Shown here: positions 52,038 through 60,830 of the stretch, one piece after another
Layout: each line of letters starts with the position of its first letter
Position numbering within the stretch: the first letter of the stretch is position 1
From: Micromonospora nigra
GTDB lineage: Bacteria > Actinomycetota > Actinomycetes > Mycobacteriales > Micromonosporaceae
Length of the DNA: 64,000 nt
Direction: 5' to 3'
NCBI RefSeq assembly: GCF_900091585.1
Contig: NZ_FMHT01000003.1
Span: 3,525,501 to 3,589,500, forward strand
Position numbers and translations under genes: made by a program
Notes under the pieces: model-generated
What the model was told of the DNA's origin: nothing
Seen by the model: the letters and a program-made list of their open reading frames with translations, nothing else
The model's database searches: none

Positions 52038-53300
52038 TCAGCCGGGCAGGTCCGTGCCCGCCCCGCGCACCGTCCGGCCGACGCGGTGCGCCTCGGCCAG
52101 GATGTGCCGTCCCCAACGTCGCCACAGCGGCGTCATCCGGGAGGTGATCAGCACGACGTCGACGGCGTCGTCGGGGAGGACGGTGCGGATGCCGAGGCTG
52201 TGGTGGATCTGGTGCCGCGAGTCGTGCGGCAGGTGCCGTAGCTGCTGCTCGTCGAAGTCGAGCAGTACCGCGGGCGGGAAGCCGGCCGGCAGCGCCGGGC
52301 CGCAGCCGAAGACGGCGATCCGGGCCCCCGGCGGCACGTCGTCGCACAGTCGGGTCAACTCCGCCGTCACGTCCCTGGTGCGGACCCTGTCGATCGCGCG
52401 CTGGATCGCCGGCAGTTCCTGCGGTACGAACCAGGTACGGGTGTCCGCCAACTGGGGCAGGTGCCGGGAGAACCATGCCCACATCAGTTCCGTCTCCGGT
52501 TCGGGGTGTTTGCGCAGGATGGTGAGCATATTGCTGCGATTGTCGCCGACGTCCTGCGTCACCGAGCGCGGGTGCGGCGTGTCCACCGCCCACGCCTCAC
52601 GGCTGACCTCGAACGCGAGACCGCGCCTGTGTAGCCGGATCCCCAACTCCAGGTCCTCTCCGCCCCAGGACCGGAAATCCTCGTCGAAACCGCCGACGGC
52701 ACGGAGATCCGCTGCCGGCACCGAACAGTTGAGCGTCCAGAACAACGACCAGGGCAGGGGCATGCGCGAGAGGTCGTACCGAATGGAGGCGAAAGTCGGT
52801 TGACGGGCGTCCTGGAAGGCGGGGGTGGCACCGAAGCGCCGGACGACCTCCTCCGGCCCGTAGGAGCGCAACGCGGCGTCCAGGCCGGGGGTGGGATCGT
52901 CGGGGCGGTAGCCGTAGGTGTAACCGATCACCGCGCGCGACGGGCCGGGACGTCGGTGCACGGCCAGGTGGGCGGCGAGGAAGTCCGGGCCGGGCAGTAC
53001 GCCGGTGTCGACGAACACCAGCACGTCCCCGCTGGCCAGCCGGGCACCGGTGTTGCGGGCCGCCGCGGCCCGGAAGCCCAGGTCCTCCTGGTACGCGTAA
53101 CGCACGCGCAGCCGGTCGGTGAAGGCGTGCACGCAGTCGCGGGTGTCGTCGGTCGAGCCGTCGTCCGCCACGACGACCTCGAACTGCGCGGCCGGCATCC
53201 GCTGCCCGGCCAACGCGGTCAACGTGCCGCGCAGCAGTTCGGCGCGGTTGTACGTCGGCACGACGACCGAGATCAGTGGTGCGGAATCGGGTGTGGACAT
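52038..53300 (-). CDS. GT2 glycosyltransferase with C-terminal extension
   Basis: 420 residues. The GT-A domain has ISVVVPTYNRAELLRGTLTALAGQ, VVVADDGSTDDT, the sugar-nucleotide DxD-like VFVDTGVLPGPDF, SWGGEDLELGIRLHRRG with the catalytic acid region. After about residue 260 comes an extension of about 150 residues (VFGCGPALPAGFPPAVLLDF, GIRTVLPDDAVDVVLITSRMTPLWRRWG) that looks Rossmann-like and is not part of a usual GT2. ATG 53300 has GGAGAG upstream. Acceptor unknown. Confidence 0.85.
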   Translation of the reverse strand: MSTPDSAPLISVVVPTYNRAELLRGTLTALAGQRMPAAQFEVVVADDGSTDDTRDCVHAFTDRLRVRYAYQEDLGFRAAAARNTGARLASGDVLVFVDTGVLPGPDFLAAHLAVHRRPGPSRAVIGYTYGYRPDDPTPGLDAALRSYGPEEVVRRFGATPAFQDARQPTFASIRYDLSRMPLPWSLFWTLNCSVPAADLRAVGGFDEDFRSWGGEDLELGIRLHRRGLAFEVSREAWAVDTPHPRSVTQDVGDNRSNMLTILRKHPEPETELMWAWFSRHLPQLADTRTWFVPQELPAIQRAIDRVRTRDVTAELTRLCDDVPPGARIAVFGCGPALPAGFPPAVLLDFDEQQLRHLPHDSRHQIHHSLGIRTVLPDDAVDVVLITSRMTPLWRRWGRHILAEAHRVGRTVRGAGTDLPG

Positions 53301-53487
53301 GGCGACTCTCCAAAAGCGAGGAGTCTTCACCATAAGGGCAGGCGATCGAGCCATCCGGCCGTCGACCGCGGTTAGGGGTCGGCACTGGGGTTCAGGATCG
53401 GCAGCCAGCCCGTCACGGACGACGTGGCGGCGCGGTCGGGGCGGGCTGGCGCCCGGATCCGGGGTCGTCCGGGCGCATCGGCTCTCT

Positions 53488-53530
53488 TGACCGCCAACCT
53501 ACTGCTTTACTATGCTACTAGTAAAGCAGT
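53488..53530 (+). promoter_or_regulatory. Strong promoter with 30-bp operator of the GntR/ABC operon
   Basis: TTGACC (53488-53493) and TATGCT (53511-53516) have a 17-base spacer. A perfect inverted repeat with 12-bp arms, ACTGCTTTACTA (53501-53512) and TAGTAAAGCAGT (53519-53530), covers the -10 box and start point. It lies 12 bases before the GntR start, indicating autorepression of the operon. Confidence 0.8.
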
Positions 53531-53541
53531 AAGGGGCTACC

Positions 53542-53937
53542 GTGTTCGTCTTCCGGCTCGACACCCACTCCGGCGTGCCGCCGTACCTGCAACTCGTCCA
53601 GCAGGTCCGCCAGGCGGTGCTGCTGGGCTTCCTCCAACCCGGTGACCGCCTCCCGCTCATCCGCGAGGTGGTCGAGAACCTGGCGATCAATCCGAACACC
53701 GTCGCCAAGGCGTACCGGCAGATGGAGCAGGAGAACCTGGTCACCGGCCGGCCCGGCCAGGGCACGTTCGTCAATGAACAGCAGTCGGCCGTGATGTCGG
53801 CATCGACGTACACGTCGCTGCGCCGCGGCCTGGCGACCTGGCTGCGCCGCGCCTACGCGGCCGGCCTCGACGAGCAGGCCGTCAACGCGCTCTTTACCAC
53901 CGTCCACCAGCAGACCAGGAATGAGGAAGTGGCGTGA
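53542..53937 (+). CDS. GntR-family repressor, YtrA subfamily
   Basis: 131 residues: only the winged helix (GVPPYLQLVQQVRQAVLLGFLQPGDRLPLIREVVENLAINPNTVAKAYRQMEQENLVTGRPGQGTFV) and a short C-terminal dimer segment, the layout of YtrA regulators that control linked ABC transporters. GTG 53542 has AAGGGG five bases upstream. Its stop overlaps the ATPase start (GTGA). The 30-bp palindrome over its promoter is the likely operator. Confidence 0.9.
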   Translation: MFVFRLDTHSGVPPYLQLVQQVRQAVLLGFLQPGDRLPLIREVVENLAINPNTVAKAYRQMEQENLVTGRPGQGTFVNEQQSAVMSASTYTSLRRGLATWLRRAYAAGLDEQAVNALFTTVHQQTRNEEVA

Positions 53938-54833
53938 CAGCGACCGAGTTCGCGCTGCGCACCGACGGTGTGGGCAAGCGGTACCGGAAGGGCTGGGCGC
54001 TGCGCGACTGCACCCTGACCCTGCCGGCGGGCGGCGTGATCGCCCTGGCCGGGCCGAACGGCGCGGGCAAGACCACGCTGCTGCGCCTGGTCGTCGGGTT
54101 GCTGGCACCGAGCACCGGCACGGTGGAGGTCCTCGGCCACGACGTCACCGCCAGCACCCCGCAAACTCTGTCCCGGGTCGGGTTCCTGGCCCAGGACCAC
54201 CCGCTGTACAAGCGCTTCACCGTCGCCGAGATGCTCCGCTTCGGCCGGGCCTGCAACCTGCGGTTCGACCAAGGGCTGGCCGAGCGCCGGCTGGCGAAGC
54301 TGGGCATCCCGCTCGACCGCAGGGCCGGTACGCTCTCCGGCGGGCAGCAGGCCCAGGTCGCATTGGCTCTGGCCCTGGCGAAGCGGCCGGACCTGCTCGT
54401 CCTCGACGAGCCGGTGGCCAGCCTCGACCCGCTGGCCCGGCGCGAGTTCCTGCAGGTCCTCATGGGCGCGGTGGCCGAAGGCGGGGTGACCGTCCTGTTC
54501 TCCTCCCACGTCGTGCACGAGCTGGAGCGCGTCTGCGACCACCTGGTCGTGCTCAACCACGGCCGGGTCACGCTCACCGGTGACATCGACACCCTCCTCG
54601 CCGAGCACCGGCTGCTCGTCGGCCCGCGCACGGCCACCGACCTCGACCGGGCCGGCGCCGTCGTGGAGGCCGTCCACAGCGACCGGCACACGACCCTGCT
54701 GGTACGCGACGGCGCGATCCCGGCCGCGCCTGGGTGGCAGACCCAGCCGGTCGCGCTGGAGGACCTGGTGCTGGCGTACCTGCGCCGGCCGTCCGAGCCG
54801 AGCGCCGCGGTCACGTCGGGGGTGGCGGCATGA
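53934..54833 (+). CDS. ABC transporter ATPase (YtrB/CcmA type)
   Basis: 299 residues. Walker A GPNGAGKTTLL, Q-loop FLAQDHPLYKR, signature LSGGQQAQVALALAL, Walker B LLVLDEPVASLD, switch FSSHVVHEL. The C-terminal part (VTLTGDIDTLLAEHRLLV onwards) is the regulatory extension of drug/bacitracin-type exporters. GTG 53934 overlaps the GntR stop. Works with the permease encoded next. Confidence 0.93.
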   Translation: MTATEFALRTDGVGKRYRKGWALRDCTLTLPAGGVIALAGPNGAGKTTLLRLVVGLLAPSTGTVEVLGHDVTASTPQTLSRVGFLAQDHPLYKRFTVAEMLRFGRACNLRFDQGLAERRLAKLGIPLDRRAGTLSGGQQAQVALALALAKRPDLLVLDEPVASLDPLARREFLQVLMGAVAEGGVTVLFSSHVVHELERVCDHLVVLNHGRVTLTGDIDTLLAEHRLLVGPRTATDLDRAGAVVEAVHSDRHTTLLVRDGAIPAAPGWQTQPVALEDLVLAYLRRPSEPSAAVTSGVAA

Positions 54834-55807
54834 CGTGGTTGATCTGGCGCCAGCACCGGACCGAGGTCTGCGTCCTGGGTGTGCTCGTCGGCATGTTCGG
54901 CATCGCCCTGCTCGTGCTCGGGATGCAGGCCCACGACCTGTTCCCCGCCGGTCCCGCCCGGTGTGCGGGACCGGCCGGAACCACCGAGGCCTGCGCGGCC
55001 TCCTTCCGCCGGCTCGACGAGGAGTACGGGTACGTCGAGAACCTCCTGGCGGCCTTCTACCTGGTCCCCGTCGTCATCGGTGCGTTCCTCGGTGCGCCGC
55101 TGCTCGCGCGCGAACTGGAGGACGGCACCTGGCAGCTCGCGTGGACGCAGGCAGTGCCGCGGATGCGCTGGCTGGCGGCCAAGCTCGCGGCACTGGCCGG
55201 CGTCACCGTCGCGCTCACCGGGATGTTCACCGCGGTGCTCACCTGGTTCCGTCAGCCATTCGACGCGTGGGAAGGGCGGTTCCAGTACGACGCCTTCGAC
55301 CTGCAGGGGCTTGTCCCGGTGGCGTACGCGCTGTTCGCGTTCGGCGTCGCCACCGCCGCGGGAGCGATCCTGCGGCGCAGCCTGCCCGCGTTCGGCGTCG
55401 CATTCGGGGCGTTCCTCGCCGCCCGGATGTCGGTGGCGCTGTTGGCCCGTCCCGCGTACGCCACCCCGCTCACCACCGTGGAGCCGGTCCCCGTCGGCGG
55501 CTCGAAGGACCAGGCGGGGCACCGGCCCGTGCCCAGCAACGCTTCCTGGGTGATCGAACACGGCTACGCGGACGCCACCGGGCGCAGGCTGAGCTGGACC
55601 GAGTACTACGAGCTGGAGGACGCCGCCAACCGGGCCGGCACCAACCTCAACCAGTTCCTGCACGCTCGGGGCATCCAGCAGTTCGAGGTCTACCACCCGG
55701 CCGACCGGTTCTGGACGTTCCAGCTCATCGAGGCGGCCCTGTTCGTCGCCGTCGCGGCGGTCCTGATCGGTGTGGTGGTGTGGCGGGTACGGCGCCGTAA
55801 GATCTAG
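54830..55807 (+). CDS. ABC transporter permease
   Basis: 325 residues. MTWLIWRQHRTEVCVLGVLVGMFGIALLVLGM is the typical N terminus of ABC-2-type permeases of this group. Other helices: NLLAAFYLVPVVIGAFLGAPLLA, LAALAGVTVALTGMFTAVLTWF, LVPVAYALFAFGVATAAGAIL, and a last helix ALFVAVAAVLIGVVVW with a basic tail. A large extracytoplasmic loop with Tyr/Asn lies before the last helix. ATG 54830 overlaps the ATPase stop (ATGA). Export of peptide or lipid-type compounds in envelope stress is inferred. Confidence 0.87.
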   Translation: MTWLIWRQHRTEVCVLGVLVGMFGIALLVLGMQAHDLFPAGPARCAGPAGTTEACAASFRRLDEEYGYVENLLAAFYLVPVVIGAFLGAPLLARELEDGTWQLAWTQAVPRMRWLAAKLAALAGVTVALTGMFTAVLTWFRQPFDAWEGRFQYDAFDLQGLVPVAYALFAFGVATAAGAILRRSLPAFGVAFGAFLAARMSVALLARPAYATPLTTVEPVPVGGSKDQAGHRPVPSNASWVIEHGYADATGRRLSWTEYYELEDAANRAGTNLNQFLHARGIQQFEVYHPADRFWTFQLIEAALFVAVAAVLIGVVVWRVRRRKI

Positions 55808-55815
55808 CTCAGCAC

Positions 55816-56113
55816 GTGATGATCCCCGGCTGGCCGTACTCGTTGATCACCGCCCTGGAACCCGGCCGCAGCTCATGGACCGCGAAGCTGGACGCGGTGC
55901 GGCTGGCCCCAGGAAAGGACGCCGCTACCGTCATCGCCGGCCAACTTGATCAGCTCGTGCAGCGGCTGATCGCGGCCGGGCCACTGGCAACCCGGCGACC
56001 CCGACACTCTGGTCGTCGCCGACGCCGGCTACGACACACCCCGCCTCGCTCGGCTGCTGCGAGACCTGCCGGTGCAGGTGCTGGGCCTTCTGAACGGCGG
56101 GGCCGGTGCGCAG
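55816..56113 (+). pseudogene. Decayed IS701-like DDE transposase fragment
   Basis: The first frame reads GWPYSLITALEPGRSSWTAK and LAPGKDAATVIAGQLDQLV, and after a frameshift near 55978 the next frame continues HWQPGDPDTLVVADAGYD and TPRLARLLRDLPVQVLG. VVADAGYD carries a catalytic Asp of the DDE fold. Only the middle of the transposase remains, with no ends or inverted repeats seen. It lies between the ABC operon and the O-methyltransferase gene. Confidence 0.7.
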
Positions 56114-56268
56114 CGCCGCGAGCCGCGTCGCGCGGTGGGGTAGGTCGGTGGATGCGCGGCGGATGACGGGGTGTGGACCGACCAGGCCCTAGACCCGGTT
56201 GCATCGACACAAGACATCGCAGGCGCGGTGCCCAGACGCCCGACACCAGCCGTGGACGTTCGACAGTC

Positions 56269-56303
56269 ACTGTCCATCTTAGACAATGGGTTATGCTCCG
56301 GTA
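56269..56303 (+). promoter_or_regulatory. Leaderless promoter of the O-methyltransferase gene
   Basis: TATGCT (56292-56297) ends 5 bases before ATG 56303, the spacing of a leaderless transcript. ACTGTCCAT (56269-56277) lies in the -35 area and the same nine bases occur upstream of the XRE-TPR gene (59883-59891). No good -35 hexamer is visible, so activation by a bound protein is possible. Confidence 0.45.
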
Positions 56304-57325
56304 TGACCATGATTAGTCCCACCCCTCTTATGGGTCTGGTAGCCGGCGTGTGGGCATTCAAGACCCTCGCGGCCGGTGTCGAACTCGGTTTGTACAGCCG
56401 GCTGGCTGACGGGCGGACGCTCACGGTCGACGAGGCGGCCACCGAGTTCGCGCTCGCCGAACGCCCGGCCGACCTGCTGCTGGCCGCGAGCGCGTCCCTC
56501 GGGTTGCTGGAGAAGACCGGAAACCACTACCGCAACTCCGAACTCGCCGAGCAGTTCCTGGTCGAGGGCCGTCCGTACTATTTCGGCGCGCAGATCCGCT
56601 ACTCCGACCTGCACACCTACCTGCCCTGGCACCGGGTTGGCGAGGCCCTGCGAACCGACCGGCCCCTGACCTGGGACCCGCAGGCCCAGCAGTCGATGTT
56701 CGACACCACCGACCCTGAGATGCTGGTCGAGTTCTGGGACGCCATGTACTCCACGTCCGCCTTCACCGCCCACGCGCTGGCCGACGCGTACGACTTCGGC
56801 GCGCACAGCCGGCTGCTCGACGTCGGTGGCGGGGCCGGCGCTTTCCCGATCGAGTTCTGCCGTCGGCTGCCCGACCTGCGGGCGACCATCCTCGACCTGC
56901 CGCAGGTGTGTGTCCGGGCTGAGGAGCGGATCGCGGCGGCGGGCCTGAGCGAGCGGATCGGCACGGTCGGCGGGGACTTCCTCACCGACCCTGAACTGCC
57001 GAACGGGCACGACGTCATCCTGCTGAGCATGATCCTGCACGACTGGGACGAGCGAACCAACCGGGCCCTGCTGGCCAAGTGTCACGCGGCCCTGCCGGCC
57101 GACGGTGCGATCATCATCTGCGAGCTACTGCTCAACGATGAGCGCACCGGCCCGCCGGAGGCCGCCCTGATGGGCATGAACATGCTGATCGAGACCGAGG
57201 GCGGCCGGAACTACTCAGGCGCCGAGTACGCCGCCTGGCTCGCCGACGCCGGCTTCGTCGACATCCGCACCGTGCGGTTCGGCTCCCCGGGCGCCAACGG
57301 GGCCGTGGTGGCGCGCCGGGCCTGA
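56303..57325 (+). CDS. SAM-dependent O-methyltransferase (PF00891 type)
   Basis: 340 residues. N-terminal dimerisation helices (LMGLVAGVWAFKTLAAGVELGLYSRLADG) and a Rossmann domain with SRLLDVGGGAGAFPIEFCRRLPDL, TILDLPQVC, VGGDFLTDPELPNGHDVILLSMILHDWDERTNRALLAKCHAALP. A proton-abstracting His lies in LHDWDE. Resembles secondary-metabolite O-methyltransferases, but no biosynthetic cluster adjoins it. ATG 56303 or 56309; a leaderless promoter is suggested. It is flanked by transposase remnants. Confidence 0.87.
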   Translation: MTMISPTPLMGLVAGVWAFKTLAAGVELGLYSRLADGRTLTVDEAATEFALAERPADLLLAASASLGLLEKTGNHYRNSELAEQFLVEGRPYYFGAQIRYSDLHTYLPWHRVGEALRTDRPLTWDPQAQQSMFDTTDPEMLVEFWDAMYSTSAFTAHALADAYDFGAHSRLLDVGGGAGAFPIEFCRRLPDLRATILDLPQVCVRAEERIAAAGLSERIGTVGGDFLTDPELPNGHDVILLSMILHDWDERTNRALLAKCHAALPADGAIIICELLLNDERTGPPEAALMGMNMLIETEGGRNYSGAEYAAWLADAGFVDIRTVRFGSPGANGAVVARRA

Positions 57326-57399
57326 CCGGCACGACCCACTGAGCCGCTTCCCGACGATGGAATGCCGACCGGCCCGACGTACGGATCGCGTACGCCGGG

Positions 57400-57726
57400 C
57401 CGGTCAGCCCTGCCGCCGAGTTCGGTGGCGATCGAGCTGCTGTCCAGAAGCGTCGCCGGGTCGACACCCCCGAGCAGATAGCTCGTGGCCATGACCGAGA
57501 CCAGGGCCTGCTCGGCCCGCCGCCGGTGGGTCAGCAACCACTCCGGGAAGTAGCTACCGTGCCGCAGCTTCGGGATCGCCAGGTCGATCGTTCCGGCCCG
57601 GTGTTCCACTCGCGCTTCCGGTAGCCGTTGCGGGAGTTGACCCGCTCGTCGCTGCGCTGCCCGTAGCCGGCGCCGCAGATCGCGTCGGCCTCGGCGGACA
57701 TCACCCTTCTCTGACTTGGTCGTCAT
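57400..57726 (-). pseudogene. Decayed IS256 (Mutator)-type transposase fragment
   Basis: Reading the minus strand from 57704, MSAEADAICGAGYGQRSDER then VNSRNGYRKREWNT is followed, after a frameshift, by RAGTIDLAIPKLRHGSYFPE and WLLTHRRRAEQALVSVMATS, then YLLG, and after a second frameshift VSTRR. This is the N-terminal third of an IS256-family transposase. At least two frameshifts make it inactive. No inverted repeats were identified. Confidence 0.72.
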
Positions 57727-57927
57727 GAAGGATCGACGCGATGGCCGTCTTTCATCCACGCAACACGCCCATCAGGGGCAAGTCGTACACCACTGCCGTG
57801 GACGCAACCGGTCGACCGGTCGAAGAGACCACCGCCGGCACCGACTTGCCGCCCGCCGCAGATCGCTTGGTGAATCCAGTCCTCGGATCGTTCGCCGGGG
57901 CCTGGCAAGTCCAGCCTGGTCAGGCGG

Positions 57928-58283
57928 CTACTGCGGGAACGTGGCAGACTCCCGCATCCCGGTGGTCGACACACGCGCGGGGTCACCTTTGGCGAACCCG
58001 ATGACGGCGACCAGGCAATGCGTCAATCGAGCGGGATCGATCGGCCACACGTTCGCCTGGAGCCGCCGTAGCTCCTCGCTCGGGACAGCCTCGGTGGAGA
58101 CGATGACCGTCGACCGCCGGCGGGCAGCCGCACGGTGAAGAAGGCCAAGGCGGTCCCGACCCCTGCCGACCGGTCGATGACACCCAGCTCCATCGCCAGG
58201 TCCACCTGCCGGGAGTACGGATTGTGTGCCTCCACCAGGCTTCCGATCCGGGGCCTGGCTCCGGTGCACCGCAGGTTGCGCAC
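57928..58283 (-). pseudogene. Frameshifted hypothetical gene
   Basis: One frame from ATG 58283 gives MRNLRCTGARPRIGSLVEAH, NPYSRQVDLAMELGVIDRSA and GVGTALAFFTVRLPAG. Around 58110 the coherent coding potential moves to the next frame, which continues STVIVSTEAVPSEELRRLQA, NVWPIDPARLTHCLVAVIGF, then AKGDPARVSTTGMRESATFPQ and a stop at 57928. Together they look like one protein of about 118 residues broken by a frameshift. Family not recognised. It lies beside the XRE-TPR gene on the same strand. Confidence 0.45.
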
Positions 58284-58355
58284 CGAGACCCCTGTCGGCC
58301 CCGAAGGCGGCTCAGAGGTCAGTGCCGAGTGCCACGGATCAAGCGTGCCTGATGC

Positions 58356-59861
58356 CTACTGATCAGTCGGCTTCGCGCCCGGTGGTTGCCTGAGCAGCCG
58401 CTCCCGCAGGAGAAATCCATGCGCCGCCGCGAGGTGTCGGCTCTGGGCGATCGCCGCGGCGGCCTGTGCCGGACGGCCCAGCGCGCGGGCAGCCACCGAG
58501 ACGGCCCGCAGGGCTTCCAGCCGGTGTAGCACGCTGCCGGAGGTGTCAGCCCTGACCACCATCGACTCGGCGGTCGCCAGCGCCGAGTCGGCCCGCCCCT
58601 GGGCCACGAGAATGTCCACCACCATCTTTATGGTGTCCGGGATCTGAAAGGCTGGAGAGACGGTGAGCACATCTGCGTCCTCGAGCCGCCGAACGGCGCC
58701 GGAAAGGTTCCCGTCGAGCAGATCGGCGGTCGCGAGCAGCATCAGGGCCTCGCGACGTGAACTGGCGTCCAGGAGAGTCTGCGCAGGGTCGACGATCGGC
58801 TCGAGCCGGCCCCTGGCCGCCGCTGTAGCGCCAGCATCAAGATCGAGCAATGCGAGCACGATCTGGGCGTGCAGGTTCTGAACCAGGCTGACTCCCCGAC
58901 AGGGCACCGCAGCCAGCGCAGCGAGCTGCCGGCTGCCGGCGGCATCGTCCTGCTCACGCGCGATCGACGCCGCGTACGTGCCGGCGGCGACCATCCGCAG
59001 CACGTCGCCGAGCTGCTCCGCGCCGGCCAGCGCCCGCTCGGCGCAGAGCCGTGCCGTGTCCAGCGGGCCCCGTTGCAGCGCGACGGTGGCCCGTCCGAGA
59101 TCCGCCTGGACCGTCCGCACCAGGTCGCCCGACTGGCTGGCCAGCCGACCCGCCGCCTCGAAGTCGGTCGCCGCGTTGTCCAGCAGCCCGGCCTGAACGG
59201 CCAGTGAACCTCGCCGCACGTAGGCCGCAGCGAGCTGATGATCATCGTTGATGCTGTGCGCGAGAGCCACCGCCCGATCAGCGTGGGTCAGTCCGTCGAG
59301 AGGCTGACCATGCAGTTCGAGTGCCCGAGCCGCGACCATCGCCAGCAACATCTGGGTCCGGGGCGTGATCCGGCTGCCGGTGGGGGCCTCCAGCACTTCG
59401 GCCAGCGCGGGACCGAAACGACCGGTGTCTACCAGGACCTGGGCTATCCGCCCGTGCAGCCGCGCCAGCCCGTCGTGATTGCCGAGTTGGCGGTGCATCC
59501 GGCGAGCAAGTTCGAATTCGCGCAGCGCGTCGGTGGAGGCGCCCGTCTGGTGCAACGCCCTGCCCACCCGCTCGGCGGCCTGAGCGGCGAGCGCCGAAGT
59601 CACCTGCGACGCCGGGGGTGGGGCCGGCGTGGGGCCGGCACCGACCGAGATGAAATTCTGCCAGTCACTTCTCGGCAGGCCCAGAGCCTGCGCGAGGCGG
59701 CGCAGCGTGCTCCGGTGCGGGGCCGCGCGCTCGGAACGTTCCAGCGCCCCGATCGTACGAACGCCAAGGCCCGCCCGCTCGGCCAGTTCCTGCTGCGTCA
59801 ACCCGGCATCGCCTCGGTAGCGGGCAAGCAAGAGCCCGAAACTCTTGCCCACGTCGTTCAT
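58356..59861 (-). CDS. XRE-family regulator with TPR-rich C-terminal region
   Basis: 501 residues. Residues about 8-65 form a Cro/C1-type HTH (FGLLLARYRGDAGLTQQELAERAGLGVRTIGALERSERAAPHRSTLRRLAQALGL). Residues about 90-490 are helical TPR-like repeats (ALREFELARRMHRQLGNHDGLARLHGRIAQVLVDTGRF; ADRAVALAHSINDDHQLAAAYVRRGSL; and others), a layout used in actinomycete regulators that respond to peptides or protein partners. The minus-strand TAGAAT is six bases from ATG 59861, suggesting a leaderless mRNA. Targets unknown; ACTGTCCAT is shared with the O-methyltransferase promoter. Confidence 0.85.
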   Translation of the reverse strand: MNDVGKSFGLLLARYRGDAGLTQQELAERAGLGVRTIGALERSERAAPHRSTLRRLAQALGLPRSDWQNFISVGAGPTPAPPPASQVTSALAAQAAERVGRALHQTGASTDALREFELARRMHRQLGNHDGLARLHGRIAQVLVDTGRFGPALAEVLEAPTGSRITPRTQMLLAMVAARALELHGQPLDGLTHADRAVALAHSINDDHQLAAAYVRRGSLAVQAGLLDNAATDFEAAGRLASQSGDLVRTVQADLGRATVALQRGPLDTARLCAERALAGAEQLGDVLRMVAAGTYAASIAREQDDAAGSRQLAALAAVPCRGVSLVQNLHAQIVLALLDLDAGATAAARGRLEPIVDPAQTLLDASSRREALMLLATADLLDGNLSGAVRRLEDADVLTVSPAFQIPDTIKMVVDILVAQGRADSALATAESMVVRADTSGSVLHRLEALRAVSVAARALGRPAQAAAAIAQSRHLAAAHGFLLRERLLRQPPGAKPTDQ

Positions 59862-60075
59862 CGGCCGATTCTAGAACCTCGAACTGTCCATAGCTACAGG
59901 TAGAGCCGCTGTTGGCGCCCAGTCCGCCCGGTAACTCCGGGCTCCGCGAGACAGGGTGGGGAACAGGTCGTTTCGGCCACTTCTGACCCTGGCTGATTGT
60001 GCCTGGTCCACCTGGCCGTCGATCGGTAGACATGCCGTCGAACGATCGTTCGGTTCGTCGGCGAAAGGATCAACT

Positions 60076-60729
60076 ATGAAACTTCCCGCTCTGGTGCCCG
60101 TCAGGAGACGCAGGTCAGCACTGCTGGCGGCTCTCCTGACGGTGGTGGTCGGTTTCGGATCGGCGCTCGCGGTGGCAACTCCCGCAGTTGCCGGCGAGGG
60201 GGACGTGGTGCATCCGCCACAGTGTGAGGTGTGGAACGGTCACTACATCTGCAAGCGGTCGGGCGACGCGTGGAAGGGCAACGGCTCCGGGAACAATTTG
60301 GGCACACGCGGCAACCGCCACTATCTCACCGTGTCGTATTCGCCTAACGGGACTATGCCGGGCAACATGATCTATGTCTATACTTACAGCATACTTTGGG
60401 ACAAGCGTTCGAACTCGAACTGGCAGAAGATGTGGTCGAGCGAGACGATCAAGGCGCTCGGACGCAACGGGGTGACCCTGTCGGTCGGCTGGGATGCCAT
60501 CGAGTTGACCTGTTGCGAGTCCGCCGAGATCAGCGCGAGCAGGGTCTACCTGGCGATGGAGCGCGATGCGCCCCTGGTGGGCAACACCATGTCGCGGAAC
60601 GCGGATCTCTCCTTCCCCCACCTTCGCAGCGTCGAAAAGGTGGAGAAGGTCACCAACAGCACCATCGAATACCCCGCAAGCAACACCACTTATCGGCTGT
60701 TGACGCAACTGCGACTGACTGACTACTGA
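60076..60729 (+). CDS. Secreted protein of unknown function, 217 aa
   Basis: Signal peptide RRRRSALLAALLTVVVGFGSALAVATPAVAG, then a mature domain of about 175 residues rich in Asn/Ser/Tyr with four Cys (QCEVWNGHYICKRSG and LTCCES). The alternating hydrophobic pattern YLTVSYSPNGTMPGNMIYVYTYSILW suggests beta strands. ATG 60076 has AAAGGA six bases upstream. The next gene is another exported protein. No family recognised. Confidence 0.65.
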   Translation: MKLPALVPVRRRRSALLAALLTVVVGFGSALAVATPAVAGEGDVVHPPQCEVWNGHYICKRSGDAWKGNGSGNNLGTRGNRHYLTVSYSPNGTMPGNMIYVYTYSILWDKRSNSNWQKMWSSETIKALGRNGVTLSVGWDAIELTCCESAEISASRVYLAMERDAPLVGNTMSRNADLSFPHLRSVEKVEKVTNSTIEYPASNTTYRLLTQLRLTDY

Positions 60730-60830
60730 CCCGGTCCGGTTGCCGCCGGGCGGGCTCCCGGTATCCACGGCCGCAGGACCCGCCCGGACGGCCACACAGC
60801 TGACCAACGCTGCAAGGAAGGGTGGCTCAC

